64,000 nt of DNA from Favolaschia claudopus (lineage: Eukaryota > Basidiomycota > Agaricomycetes > Agaricales > Mycenaceae). The notes beneath the pieces are model-generated. The model ran no database searches, was not told the DNA's origin, and was given only the letters and a program-made list of their open reading frames with translations. Each line of letters begins with the position of its first letter. The first letter of the stretch is position 1. This document shows positions 1 through 11,377 of this stretch, piece after piece. Position numbers and translations under genes: made by a program. Location of the stretch: assembly GCA_037176885.1 (NCBI GenBank), contig JAWWNJ010000032.1, positions 1,488,001 through 1,552,000 of the forward strand, in the 5' to 3' direction.

Positions 1-110
1 CGTCCGGGCCTGAGACGGGGTCGGCTCCGTGTTCGTTAACATGTAAGTTACCTGGATGGGGTCTGATGCATGATGAGGTATTCATTCAATTCATTGCTGT
101 GTATGTAAAT

Positions 111-372
111 CCTTCCTCGCTTGCTGTGAATTAACGGGAAAGCCCACATGTACAAATAAGTTCAACTTGTTGAACTACCCGAGCGGGGACTGAATGACTC
201 TGCCTCATGCAAGCTTGCCTCGAAGACGCGCGTCGAAACTTACCACCCGGTTACAGGGTAATCACCGTATCACAAGTGTTTAGTTTATTGCGAACACCAT
301 ATAGGAGGCTCCTTCCTCGCTTATACTATGAATTACAGCAATAGCAGACGGAAAAGCCCACATGTACAAACA
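111..372. repeat. Two diverged copies of a ~55-bp unit in the upstream region
   Basis: Two related segments, about 111-168 and 311-372, both begin ccttcctcgct and both carry the box aaagcccacatgtacaaa. The second is longer because of a short internal insertion. The rest of 1-680 shows no convincing coding frame. The repeat lies 400-650 bp upstream of the secreted-protein gene, so it could be promoter duplication or the edge of a dispersed repeat. Confidence 0.6.
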
Positions 373-680
373 AATTGAAATAAATCCTCGCCGGTGTAAC
401 AGACATGCACCGAATGATGAATTATTATGGCACTGAACCCTGCGTCTTTTGTTTTGTTTTTGCCGTTGGACGGGAGGGTCAGACCCTAATAGCTGTTTGC
501 CGACTGTATTTTTGTGTGCGGCCTGGACGTGAACAAATGAAAGTTCGAACTGGAACCGCGTTGAAACACGTACGGTACTTTCACGCCGTTCGGGAAGTGC
601 CATCAACAAGAAATAATGGATGGAGCCGTGCCTGAGCCTCGCAGTGCACTTTGACTCCAACAAGGAAGCGAGAGGCGGCG

Positions 681-687
681 TATAAAA
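681..687 (+). promoter_or_regulatory. TATA box of the small secreted protein gene
   Basis: The motif tataaaa stands about 100 bp before the ATG at 788. The stretch between is pyrimidine-rich with no upstream ATG in frame, which fits a leader of roughly 70 nt. This supports the chosen start. Confidence 0.6.
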
Positions 688-787
688 ACGCAGGAAGAGT
701 CTGTTCAGATTCCAACCCCTCGAGTTCCTTCCTAGTTCCCAAAACCCGCTCCACTTTCTCCCTCACAAAGTCCAAACCGAGTTGAAC

Positions 788-1302
788 ATGCAGTTCTCCA
801 TTGCCAGCCTCAAACTCGTCCTCGCCACTCTCCTCGTCTTTGCGACGGGGTCCTCTGCAGACCTGTTCAACTGCAACGACGATCAGCACGCCTTCCCGCC
901 CACTCCGGGCAAATTCGTCGTGCACTACACCTCCATCCGTGATTCGAACACGGGAAAGCCCTGGGTGCGTATATACCTACAACACCTCGAAGCTGAACAA
1001 AAATCCAACTCACCATGGCCACTCCGTAGGTCCGCGTGTGCCGTCCCGCCAACGAAGGCAACTGGGACCAATCCGGCGTCCTCGAGACGAACTGCGACCA
1101 GAAGCAGACGAAATTCGGCACGGGCGAGACGAAGCTGAAGCACGCGCTGGCCGTCATGGACGGCAATGGGTGCAATTCCGGCGCGTCGAATCTGCAGGGC
1201 GCGAGCATTCACTATGATGGGCAGCATGTTAACCTGCAGGATCCGGCGATGGGGAAGTGCGGAAAGCGTAGCCATGGGATTTCGTGCCAGTTTACTCTTT
1301 AA
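788..1302 (+). CDS. Small secreted cysteine-rich protein (149 aa, one intron)
   Basis: Exon 1 (788-964) encodes a clear signal peptide: MQFS, a hydrophobic core of about 15 residues, and a likely cut after FATGSSA. A 65-bp intron (965-1029, donor gtgcgt, acceptor gtag) leads to exon 2 (1030-1302). The mature protein is about 125 residues with six cysteines (contexts FNC, VRVC, ETNC, NGC, GKC, ISC), enough for three disulfides. No membrane segment or GPI signal is seen. It is not a hydrophobin, which would have eight cysteines in a fixed spacing. I do not recognise a named family. Secreted small cysteine-rich proteins of fungi are often effectors, antimicrobial peptides or wall-associated proteins, and nothing here chooses among these. 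The start has a TATA box about 100 bp upstream. Confidence 0.85.
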
Positions 1303-3281
1303 TCCGTCGCTTTTTTTTAGTACCCACGGCTAGCGTACGACGTATCTGACTGTGACATTTGGAAGCTGCATACCTAGTATATTCCAAGAATGAATTCCGT
1401 GGGCGGAAACGTACTTGAGCCTCTTTGCCGAAACCCGAAAGGAATCAAACGTACGTCTAATATTTTGAGAGTTTGGTGTGAAGATGGGATTTAGCGATCA
1501 ATGGCTGGAACCCCGAGTGGTAATCGACGTTCGGAATTTCGCCTTCCATCTAAAGTCATCTTTCGTCTTGCAAGAGAGCACATTTGCCGCGGAAAAACTC
1601 GAAAGCAGACTCCAGAGTCGACTTTACTTCTCCAACGTTTGGTGGCTATTAAAGCTAAAAGTCGGAGGATAGGCCATGCGCGTGGGTATCTATCTTCAGC
1701 ATTCAAGGCTGCGTGTGGTGGCCAGTAAGTACCGACAAAAAAATTCGTGGTGGTGGTTTGCGGTCAACCTGGGCTGTCCGGCAACAGAGATAGCCGGAGT
1801 TGCCGAGATATCGACGCCAAAGCCAAACACCAACAACCAGTGCGCTGGCAGTAGGTCCCTCGAATTCCATGCTTGTGCAAGAAGGACAACGCCAGAAAGT
1901 ATCGGACGAGGTACTACTAGACTACTCTTGCCTTCCCAACGCGACAGAAGTCCGGATGTTCACACTCAGGCTCCCACAAGTCACGATACATCAAGACCGT
2001 CACCGAATGCTTGCTCCGCGTCGAGCAACGCCGCGAGGGAATACTTGAGCCGACACTAAGACCCTCGGCGCTTTCTCCGCGAGGCCATCCCAGCAGCGTC
2101 TGTTTCTTCGAACTCGCGCTCAGGGCGATTGAATTCTCTGTGCCGTACCAGCCCATCCGCATCCAGAGGTGGCAGCGACATATACACTCGCCCTGCGGAC
2201 TCCTGCGAAGATGCCGTAGCCGGAATGGACAGCGGCGCAGGAGAAGGACCGACAGTCACTCCAGTCGCGGATACATGCACTGGTGAAAGACGCTCCCTCA
2301 CCATGCACGCCTGAGTACAGTCCCACGACTCTGAGTCGTGGGGGGAGTGGAATCCGTCTTGGAGGGCATGCAGCAGTCGCCATCGTCCACGATGACGTGG
2401 CTTTCAAGTCCCAGCGATCTGACTCGGGAAATCTCCTCGTCCGTCCTTGACGCGTCGACCAGCAGACACCGCCGCCGTTAGCCCCATATTGTCGCCTCGG
2501 GATGCGGACACGGAGACGGAAGGCCGCGTGGCGAAGCATGGGCGGGAGATGAGTGGAGTGAGGACGAGCACGAAAAGGGAACGGGTGGGCGGGGGCGGGG
2601 TGAATTGAGAGGGACCGGGAATCGACACGGACAACGCCAAATTGTCACCGGCTTGATTGGGATTAAGCGACACCCGTCATTACGCCGCCGCTCGTGCCGC
2701 CCTAGCCACTTGTCATCTATAGCGCTCACGCAGGAGCTGGCGGCGGTGGTGCGAAGAGAGCTTCGGCTTTGAATGCGCGGAAAGGGGAGGCGATGGGGCG
2801 CGCGCCGATGCATGCTGACGGCGTCGACTGTACGTAGCTGGGCGCGTAGGGAACACGGCGGCGGGGGCGGGTGTAAACGAAGACGCAGCGCGTTGGGTGT
2901 GTGGTGTAAGGCGAGTCGCCAGCCGAGCCAGCTAAGAAGCCAAGGTGTGAGTATAGGACAGGAGGATGAGGACGTATTGAGGGACGCACCATCTTTTCGG
3001 TCTCACCCGCGACCGACCGACCATCCCGCGCTTCCGCCTCAGCTCTGACCTGGCTGCAAGGAGGAGAGAGTCGGCGTGCGTGCATGAATCGTGAGCGACT
3101 AGATCCATGACGCGTCACTTCGGTATCGCCGCAGCGGAAACTCAATAATACGAGACTGGGGGCTGGGAATCGATGCAGCACGCGTATGGGCACTCGGAGA
3201 ATTGAGTTCGTGGCCATTGGGTAGAGCGTACGCTGGGAGAGGCGGTCTGCGTGCTCGTCAGAACCTATCCAAAGCTTTCAG
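1303..3281. other. Gene-poor stretch with no supported gene
   Basis: Open frames exist on both strands, but none has a recognisable domain, good splice signals or a convincing start. A 21-bp palindrome with a single central base lies at 2322-2342 (arms cccacgactc and gagtcgtggg). At about 1770-1803 a short block (ctgtccggcaacaga, then gatagccggagtt) recurs at about 20046-20076. The region 2400-3250 is GC-rich and could hide exons I cannot identify. Confidence 0.5.
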
Positions 3282-4259
3282 TCAGTAACAGACTCCCTTA
3301 GATAGCGAGAACAGACGCACCATCGGCGTTACATGACGATACACCCCTTCGTTCTCCGCTGCTTCACCTGAGGCTCGGGCTCCCGTTCCTCTTTGCGTTC
3401 GCGTTCGCGTTCCCGTTCCGGTTTTTGTATTTGGGCTTGGTATTACACTGCAGCGTAGGCAGCCTATACTTGTAGAGTCAGCTACGCGAAAATGGAGGAC
3501 CAAGACCTCATCGCAGCACACCTTATCGAATACGTCCAGCACGCCTTGCCTCGTCCGCGCGGACAGCATACGCCTCCGCGCCTACCTCCCACGTCATACG
3601 CTCCCCCTGCGCCGTCGTGATAAGAGCCTGGTAGGCGTTCTCGTTCCCATTCACTTCGACGCATACAACGCCTCCAACACCCCAACCCCACCCCGCCCCA
3701 CCGTGCAAATCACTCTTCGTCCCAACAACCACACATGGCAGCCCCCACAAAAATGCCTTGCCTCGCGGATCTATCAATCCCGCACGGCAGCGAACGACGC
3801 GCGGTCGGCGTCGCTGGACCAGATCACGAATACGTCTGCTTCGGGAATGCGGAGGGGCGGGCGGTACACGTAGGCGGGGTCGTCTATCTTGGCTATTGCG
3901 GCGAAGCAGGATTTTGGAGGATTGGTGTGAAGTGGGGGGAGGCGGGGTGGGGGTCGATGAGGATGAGGGTGATGGTATAGGGCGTGGGGGTGGAGGGGGA
4001 GGTGAAATGGAGGTTTTTTTGGACGAAGGGGTGATAGACCTGAGGATGTAAGGTTAGTTTGGACGGAGAAGAGAAGAGAGGCGGAAGCACGTACACAGAG
4101 GGCGGGATTTCGGGAGAAGCAGTTTTCGGCGAATGAGGTGGCGAGCGAGGTCTGCAAACGCGGCAGGGAGTTAGCCTTGCAAGCGAGGCGGGGATGTGAG
4201 AGCGGACCGACCTTCCCGACGCCGTTGTCGCCCAGGACAACGCATCGGATCACATCCAT
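3282..4259 (-). pseudogene. Rho/Cdc42-type small GTPase gene, frameshifted
   Basis: Exon 1 (4259-4212) reads MDVIRCVVLGDNGVGK. After a 60-bp intron, exon 2 begins TSLATSF, completing the P-loop GDNGVGKTS. Further on, three different frames supply the rest of a Rho-family fold: PEADVFVIWSSDADRASF (strand 4 region), LPCVVVGTKSDL (the TKxD guanine-specificity motif) and MLSARTRQGVLDVFDKV (the SA loop and final helix). Between the second and third pieces (about 3775-3785), and between the TKSD block and the final helix (about 3550-3565), the frame changes with no room for an intron. A third change near 3895-3905 might be spliced around. Switch II lacks a normal DxAGQ, and no good CAAX ends the protein. 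I read it as a decaying gene. Sequencing indels in an intact gene are the alternative. Confidence 0.75.
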
Positions 4260-4546
4260 TTCGAGTTTTGCACGTCTTGAATTAGGTATTGCAATATCGG
4301 ATGAGATACTCGAGGTAACTCAAACACGGAGACGGGATAGAAGCTACAGCGGTCGAAACTTGAAGCTTGGTGTGCGGCTCCAAAAAAAACAGAGCTCTCG
4401 ATGTGGAGTCGAAGTACAGTGGGACAGCGCGAGGAAGGAGACTGAAGTTATGATTGTCCGAGTAGAATCGGCCTTGGGCTACGAGGCTCGAGCGTACTCC
4501 GAGTGGCGAAAACGACATGAAAGCAAGAAGGAAAGAATTTAGAGCC

Positions 4547-5001
4547 TGTTCGGGTGCGAGCTACCGTAGCTGGTAGCAGCTACCAATTCCCTTATTTGGT
4601 AGTCGTGCGAACACATCACTGCCAATCAAGTTTTCCAGTGTGACATCCTTTTTGGGAGGACCTTCGAGCTCCGACTCTCCGAAGCGCCTCTGATGCGCCT
4701 GCTTGAGGCAAACTAATTCAATAAATATAGTCTGGATGCACCTATAGCAATTATCTGGCATCTAATTTGCTTGATCATTATTAAACTGCTTCTGTACCGG
4801 AGCTGGAGCGGTGAGGAAATTGTATGGTCATCATTCAGAGGCAGGGCGCGCTCAGGCGGGATTTCGGCATTCAGGGAGGCGCTGGGATGCGTCACATCTG
4901 CGGTATCAGTCACAACATTTGCACAACGGCATGATGTTCGCACGACTACCAAATAAGGGAATTGGTAGCTGCTACCAGCTACGGTAGCTCGCACCCGAAC
5001 A
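4547..5001. mobile_element. 455-bp MITE with perfect 67-bp terminal inverted repeats
   Basis: Bases 4547-4613 and 4935-5001 are exact reverse complements over all 67 positions, starting tgttcgggtgcgagctaccg. The similarity carries on weakly inward (tcactgcc against tcatgcc). Each arm contains nested smaller inversions around ggtagcagctacc. The 321-bp core has no coding frame of note, so this is a non-autonomous DNA element. I see no clear target-site duplication (flanks ttagagcc and agaaatca), so the superfamily is not assigned. Perfect arms imply a recent insertion. Confidence 0.9.
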
Positions 5002-5358
5002 AGAAATCACTTGCGGTGTGACGTGTGAACGGTCCGGCTAACTGAGTTGCCGAGTAGCCGATCCTCTCACAAAATCTCAATCATTGAATCAAAGTCGGCG
5101 GCGGTCTAAGCAATCTAACCCTGGGGGAAACTGTTGTCCCTGTCGAAGGCGCTATACCACTTTATTCAGGTTCAAGCGCACAAATTTAGATCAAATACAC
5201 AACTTTCAACAAATGCGTCACTACTCAACGACTACGACAAAGAAACAAAAAAGTACTACTAGTATTCGCCATATGCAGCACAGACTGCTCCGTTGGCGCA
5301 CAAGCATTGATAGAGGCAGCGTAATCGCTTCGGGTGGATAGCTTAATTTGTTCAAGGG

Positions 5359-6365
5359 CTAGCCAAAAAAATTGCGTTTAGAATAAAGAAATATGTGGGC
5401 CCGTTTGGGCTCGAGCGCGGTCTGCGATGGAGTACCGAGAATACTTCCTTATAGAGGTAAAAAAAAATAGGAAGTAACAATAGGAAGAAGAAGAGTACGC
5501 ACGTTCGCTACCTTTACAGCAACGAGAGCCAAATCCTGACCCTGGGCAATGTTGTTCTGGCTCAGAACGATTTCGGCATGCGCAAGGACGAGCTGCGTTT
5601 GTTTGACTTCAACGCGTAGAGTGGATGCCGCCTGGCGTGTAAGTTATTGATTGGTCAGTCCATTCAGTTCACACACAATAATGGCGAGATAAAGATGTAT
5701 TATGGAATGAAACGAAACGAAACGAAGAGGATAAACAGAGCCCAAAACACACCACGAAGTCCCGGTACGCATTATCCAGTCGCGCTTGAATCTGCTTTAT
5801 CGCCCGTTCGTTGCGGTTGAGATGCAGCAGACGCGAAAGTCGGTCTGTCTGTGCCATATCCTCCATCGAGGAACGGACATCGTCGAGCAGTCTAGCAAAA
5901 ACGATTACATCGGCTACACCGGGGATATATAGTTCACGTACAGCGTGAAGCGCTCAATGCTCTGTAACATCGGTGGCGAGATCGTAGACGCATCGGGAAC
6001 TGCGTCGGCGATGTTGGTCAAGATCTCGTTCGAGCGGCGGGCGATGTCCAGGGCGTCGGACTTGCAGTGTTTCGTTCGCTATAAATTCAAGTTCAAATTT
6101 AGAGACCCATCGTACTTAACTGAAACTCCATGCAAACCTTCGCAAGAGTCCATAAGGCCTTGACACATCCGACGGCGCTCTTTAATGGCGGGCACGCATC
6201 GGCGGATTCGGATAAGGCTTGGAGGAGGGTGAATGTCGTGTCTGGGATGATCGTGGAGGTGTGATATCGAATGGTTAGGAAGTTGGGATTGAGGGTAGTT
6301 TTGAGTTTGATTTTCGCGGTGGGGAAGAGGGGCCGCCGCCCTGCTGGGGGGGACGAAAGGCTCAT
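5359..6365 (-). CDS. NTD-1: stand-alone MLKL/HeLo-like N-terminal domain protein (~228 aa)
   Basis: Five exons join in frame: 6365-6138, 6078-5942 (137 nt), 5891-5753 (139 nt), 5631-5512 and 5421-5359, with phases 0,2,0,0. Exon 1 carries GRRPLFPTAKIKL and then ESADACPPLKSAVG. Exon 2 carries CKSDALDIARRSNEIL and PDASTISPPMLQSIERF. Exon 3 carries RLLHLNRNERAIKQIQARL. Exon 4 is an amphipathic, Gln-rich helix. Exon 5 ends HIFLYSKRNFFG and stops. The pattern matches the helical N-terminal domain of agaric NLR-like proteins (MLKL-NTD/HeLo-like, from memory), but no NTPase follows. The start was chosen by alignment with the four sister genes. A TATA-like stretch at 6391-6398 lies about 30 bp upstream. 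No signal peptide is seen; membrane action, if any, would be through the N-terminal bundle. An alternative donor could lengthen exon 4 by four codons. Confidence 0.75.
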
Positions 6366-6599
6366 GCAGAGCGCTGTTCTTGAGCGAGGGTATATAAATG
6401 TTCGTGGACCGGCTATGTGCATAGCGTCGAACAGCAGTCGGCCTAGAAAGGACACGAAGAGAACTTGAAGAGTGGCCATGGTGCAAGTGACAGATAAGCA
6501 AGAAGTAAGGAAGCAGCAACAGCTTGTAGCGTAGTCTGAAACAATCCAACTTTAGAGGAGTCGCCGAGACTCCGAGGGACCTCAAAAGACGCAGATGCC

Positions 6600-6720
6600 C
6601 GTACGGAGGAGAGTCTGCCAACGCGGCAAGGAGTTAGCGTTGCAAGCTAGGATACTTTGGCGAGGAATGAGAGAGGATCTTCCCAGCCCCGTCGTCACCC
6701 AGGGTATTGCAATACTGGCT
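6600..6720 (-). pseudogene. Relic of the Rho-like GTPase first exons
   Basis: On the minus strand, CTG-GGT-GAC-GAC-GGG-GCT-GGG-AAG gives the P-loop fragment LGDDGAGK. After an intron-like stretch containing GCTAAC and GTTGGCAG it continues with a weak match to the exon-2 start. The intron is recognisably the same as the one at 4152-4211: cgcggcaaggagttagcgttgcaagc against cgcggcagggagttagccttgcaagc on the plus strand. Nothing of the rest of the GTPase follows. It sits just upstream of NTD-1, so GTPase copies and NTD genes seem to have been shuffled together. Confidence 0.65.
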
Positions 6721-6839
6721 AATACTGGAGTCGGAACAGAATCAAGAAACCGTCAAAGACGTCGGACAGCTGCTGTCAAAAAACGAAGGGGGCAGTTCGC
6801 ATGAAATGACTTTGCGGCGAACTGGGCACTTTGAGCCCT

Positions 6840-7470
6840 TCAATGGCGAGAAGGTTGCGGATGGAGAGGAAGTGAGGCTGGTGTCAATGTGCAGTGTGGT
6901 GGTTTGGAAGAAGCCTGGGTTGGGGTTAGGGTCCGGTGCTCGGTAATACATATGGCCGGAGGCACCGAATGTAAGTAAAGCCAAATAAAAAACACTCTGC
7001 CTCTCGCTTCCATGACCGACGGCGCGACCTTTGCCCAACCTAGCGATGGGAGACTCAGAGAAAGTTGACGCTGCTCGTCTGAACAGCTGTTAAACTTACG
7101 GAAGCGACACCCCACTGCCAACAGTTTTTCTTTCGCACCCAAGTTCGCACCCGTTTCCTGCGGTATCAGACTTCAGGTCGAGTGCGGTGCCTTGTGCGGT
7201 GCGCGGTCTATTACCAGGCTAATCACGATGCTTTGTGTTCCCTTCTCAAAACGCCAAGTTGGAATATAAGAGATCTAGATTCCGAGTCCATACCGCCTGG
7301 CTACCGTGTCTGCGTCGACAACTTGAACCTGGTGAAGTTCCTGCTGGCGAATACTGGTCAAAGCATAAATCATCCAGATGAAAGCTGTTGCTTGCTGCTT
7401 CTTATCGATATGAACTGTCACGTACACCACTTCTTTTCCCATGAACACTGTGTGCGCGTCTAAAGCTGCA
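6840..7470. repeat. Upstream block shared with 21890-22290
   Basis: This stretch and 21890-22290 share a series of matching segments in the same order: cctttcaatgg-type text, gtggtggttt, gattggggttagggt against gttggggttagggt, gctcggta, atggccgga, and later gcgtctaaagctg. Both lie upstream of an NTD gene (NTD-1 here, NTD-2 there), so the duplication that made the two genes included several hundred bases of flank. No gene is supported within it. Confidence 0.6.
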
Positions 7471-7549
7471 TGTTATAAACGTCTCTCTGTCTATTCCGAT
7501 GTCGACATCTCTGTCATGAGCCTCACCCCTCCCCCACCGGGGAGCAGGA

Positions 7550-10500
7550 GACGGTTACCAAAGTTACTTGTCAAAACTTACTTTACCTGCCAAAATGTAC
7601 GTTGCGTTACTTTTGGCTGAGAAAGCGAGCTTTTCACGTAAAAGTACAAGTTTTTGATGCCATCTGATGGCAAAAGTAACTTTTGCTGATCTTACTTTGG
7701 CTGGGGGCGTCGACGAATGTTACTTTTATTTACTTTCCCTTTACTTTCCCCTTCAAATCTACAGGAAATCTCCAGGAAACAGTCCTGGAGGCTATTTGAG
7801 GTAGTATTACCTTCTTCTGATGCTTTACCAGCCTTCCGAGACATTATACTGATAAAACCGCTCATCGCGCCAATAGTCATGCTAGTCATCGATAGGGATT
7901 CAACCAAAATTCATTAATCTATCTATTCTATTGAGATTTTCAGTGAATCCGGCATACAGGGAGTTGGATATTAGCAAATTACTCACTATGACCACCAACA
8001 TTGACTTCATATTGGTTTGCAACACGTATTTCGGACTCCGAGAGCGATATGCCGGCTCTTGATTGCTGTAAAGTAAGCTGCAGCCCTCCCCATTTAATCA
8101 GTTTGAATTGGCCGCCAGGTTTATGATTAATGAGCAAGTAAAGTAAAGTAAAGTAACAAGAAGGGCTGTCTAGTAGAGGGAGGGAAGTAAGTCAAAGCAA
8201 GCTTTGGAGCTCAACGGCCGTAGCACTAGGTTCAACTTGCTGCCGAGCATTGATTCATGTCTCTGACTCTTCGCTGTAGGAGAGAAGTAATTGAAGTCGA
8301 ATCCAGCTAAGTAAAGTAGAAGTATACCAAGTCAAGTGATACAGTAAATCAACCAAGGTGACTCACGGTTATCAATTAATGTTGAATTGTCGCTGGTTCA
8401 ATCCAAACTGCACAATAGCAAAGTGAATTGAAAGGCTTTATACCTAGTAGATACCGACTTATATAACGTTGATGACGGCGAAGTAAGACATCCAAGTAAG
8501 TGCCAAAGTAGTGGTGGTGAGGCGCTTTAAGAAAGTAAAGTACGAAAGACTACCCAAGTAGAATCAAGTACCCGTAACTGCGACTTCCCGAGGGCTCATT
8601 AATGCGCTCATTGTTTTAGTCGGGGAATAGTACTGATTACCCGGTCAGGTGAAATGAAACTCGATAAATTTCTAGCAACCAAGCAGCTTGGACTAGTTGA
8701 AGCAAAGTCACTCACAGCGCATGAAGAATCCTTTCGAAGATAATATGAGGCATACCCTGAAATAATTGAACTTGGAGGCGTATATTGGGCCTCGGAGAGG
8801 TAATGATAAGTTGAAGTATCGTGAAATTGACTTGAATGGTCAGAGTTGACCGTTATTCCGACGCAGTATACCTATACTAGTAGTAAGTAGTTTATCACTG
8901 TATATGAAAACAAGGAAGGCCAAACTTTTCTTCTTCTGAGTAGGAGTGATCAAGGACTCGACTATGAATAATTGACACCAATTTCGCTCAGTAGGTGCAT
9001 TCAACATTCAACATGCCGCCAAGTTCTGAAATGCCGCCGACTCCCGAAATTTCGGCACACGCAATATTGCTACTTGCCGAGACACGGCACAGCTCCCCGA
9101 AGCTAGCCAGGCAGGGTCCGATGCAAGTAACGAGGAGTATGATGAAGTATCCTCAAGTACAGTGAAGTAGCTCGAAGTACTACCAAGTGGTTGACTTCCC
9201 ATAGTAGTATTTATTTCATATTGTTTTCGAAGGGGTGCCAATGATGCCAACTACAAGCTTTGATGGCGTCGAAATAATATATGTTCGTTTCCAGCATGCT
9301 TTTCTATGAGTAGACATGGAATAGTTTAATTTAGAACTCTCTCACAAGTTGAAAACCCTTAGGTCGGCCAGCATGAGCCTCTTCCGTCCCCTCTGCGTGT
9401 CAAGACGCGTTTGCGACGTGTCAAGACGCGTATTTGGTGGCGGCCATCAAGCGGGCCAATTTTTTCACCCGGCATCACCACCAGTTGTGGATCCCGACGG
9501 TTGCCGACGGAATGGCAGGCGGGAACAACCGAGCATCCGAGAGCGGCACAACGTACCAACTTCCCAAATTCATCTATTCAGAGGATAAGCAGGCGGATTA
9601 AATCTGAACGGGGGGTCCCTACCCCCTGTTCAGATTTACCATCTAACAAGCTTTAGTACGGGTTAAAAACAGCTGAAATGAGATCTGAGCCCGATGGGGT
9701 CCCGCGGCATCTCCTCCGGAAATGCAAATATATTCCAAAAAAAAAAATTACCACTATGGGAAGTCATCCAGTAGCACCAAGTAGCTTCAAGCACTGGCAA
9801 GTAACTTGAAGTACAGCGAAGTACAAGGGAAAGTAAAGTAAAGGGAACCGAAGTCGGAAGTGAAATAATAATGCGGGAAGCTCAACTGTCCCCGAGTATG
9901 CAACTAGTCTGTGAAGTAAAGCAGCAAGTAGGCACAAGCAAGTACAAGTAAAGTAACCCAAGTAACAGTAAACTAAAGTAAAGCGATAAGTAACATGTGA
10001 CTGAGTAGGAAAGTAACTAAAGTAAATGCCGAATCTCTTACTTGGTTGATTAACAAAGCCTGCGGCACTCAGAGACTTGAACAAGCCACTCATACAGGGT
10101 TTCGACAAGCAGCTGTTCGAATATTGGGTTGAATATGTTGCCGAATAAATTCCCGGACTACTCGAGGGCCCAGGGGCCAAGACTCGCAGCTGTACCATAT
10201 TGAACAAAGTAGAATCAAGAACATTACGGCGTAAGCAAAGTATAGTGCAAGTAACGTATACCTTGTACAAGTAAAACTGAATAGGTAAAGTACAATAAGT
10301 AATTTTGGCTTGGCCCACTGAAATAAGTCTAAGTTGATCCCGTTCGTCATGTAGCGACAATTAGTGGGTCGGTTGCACAATGAGCTGAATGCTTCCATCA
10401 AGTATAGTAAGGATGTAAAACTGAAAGCAGTCAAGTAGAGTGCAGTGATGTAAGGTAGCCGGAAGTAAAGTAAGGCACAGCTGAGAAGTAGAATACATGT

Positions 10501-11260
10501 ACAGTACAGGAAGTAAAGCACAGAGAAGTAAACAACGAAGGGACGGGAAGTAAGGTAAAGTAAACTCTGTGCATGTTCTGTTGTTCGCGATAATTTCCCG
10601 CTGTGCCACATTTAAATAGACAAGATAAGGACCAGCTCATTGAATAGAATATTGCCGCGAACTGAGAACAAATGGGTACGGGTCAGCAGTGAAGTTCACT
10701 TCCAAAGATCACCGCTTCAAGTAGCGAATATTGGCTTTGCATGATTGAACATCATTCGACAGGAAGCTGACTATTCACTGTCTGTGGATCGTGGTAGGAT
10801 AGACAAGTAACTTGAATGATTGAGAGGGATTTGAACGCGCTATGGGCCTATGGCACCGTGACGAGTGTAACACGTTTTAAACTTTGATTTGGTTTGTAAC
10901 GGTTCTCAGACGGCTTTATCCTCCAGTATGAGCTCGATATATTGGTCTCAAACGACCTGGTATCATATCTATTCTGGCCGTCACGCAGAAGTGAGTCGAA
11001 GAAGTGCAGAATTTGAAACAGATAATCAAGAAGTGTCAACTGGCCATGGGGACAAGGCTGGGGGAATAAAGACTCAGGGAAGACTCAAATCAGTCAAATC
11101 TGACCTCTAGTCCTACTTCAATGCTCCAGAATATCTGTTTTGACAATTGTATTTTAAGCCTGCAAGTACAAGTAAGTTTCGCCAAGCGTGGGAAAGTACA
11201 TCAAAGTAAAGTAAAGTAACGCAACGTACGCCCAGCCAAAATAACCGGCCATCAAAGTAC
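7550..11260. repeat. 3.7-kb noncoding tract rich in AAGTA motifs, partly phased at 10 bp
   Basis: The plus strand is seeded with aagta/aaagtaa and the start of the tract with the complement ttactt. In places the motif recurs every 10 bp: AAGTA or near-AAGTA begins at 9125, 9135, 9145, 9155, 9165, 9175 and 9185, and again at 9779, 9789, 9799, 9809 and 9819. Elsewhere it forms short pentamer runs (about 8138-8157, 11203-11218). Long minus-strand open frames here (for example 9764-10360) are by-products: the complement of the repeat rarely makes stops and encodes Tyr/Leu/Ser-rich text. No gene is supported in the tract. Confidence 0.7.
9599..9638. repeat. 40-bp hairpin with 17-bp arms
   Basis: Arms 9599-9615 and 9622-9638 pair along their whole length (one G-T pair) around a 6-base loop, tcccta. 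The outer 11 bp are taaatctgaac and gttcagattta; the inner part is G-rich against C-rich. It could fold in DNA or RNA and would look like a terminator, but no gene end lies nearby. Confidence 0.7.
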
Positions 11261-11276
11261 AAGTAACCTCCCTCAA

Positions 11277-11298
11277 TGACAGCGTGTGCTCAAAGCGA
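11277..11298. repeat. 22-bp direct repeat, left copy
   Basis: The 22 bases starting tgacagcgtgtgctcaaag occur identically at 16228-16249. The left copy is followed at once by a small hairpin (gcaccg, loop ctgaaa, cggtgc). The 4.9 kb between the copies is the oddest, gene-free part of the window. Confidence 0.65.
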
Positions 11299-11377
11299 GC
11301 ACCGCTGAAACGGTGCGTGTAGGTGTAGGCGTGAAATATACCGAAATATAAAATCACAAAATCTAATCCAATACGAC

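Noticed and set aside
9764..10611. Long minus-strand open frames of 170-198 codons
   Set aside because: They are kept open by the complement of AAGTA repeats (TACTT), are Tyr/Leu/Ser/Cys-rich and have no start context or family features.
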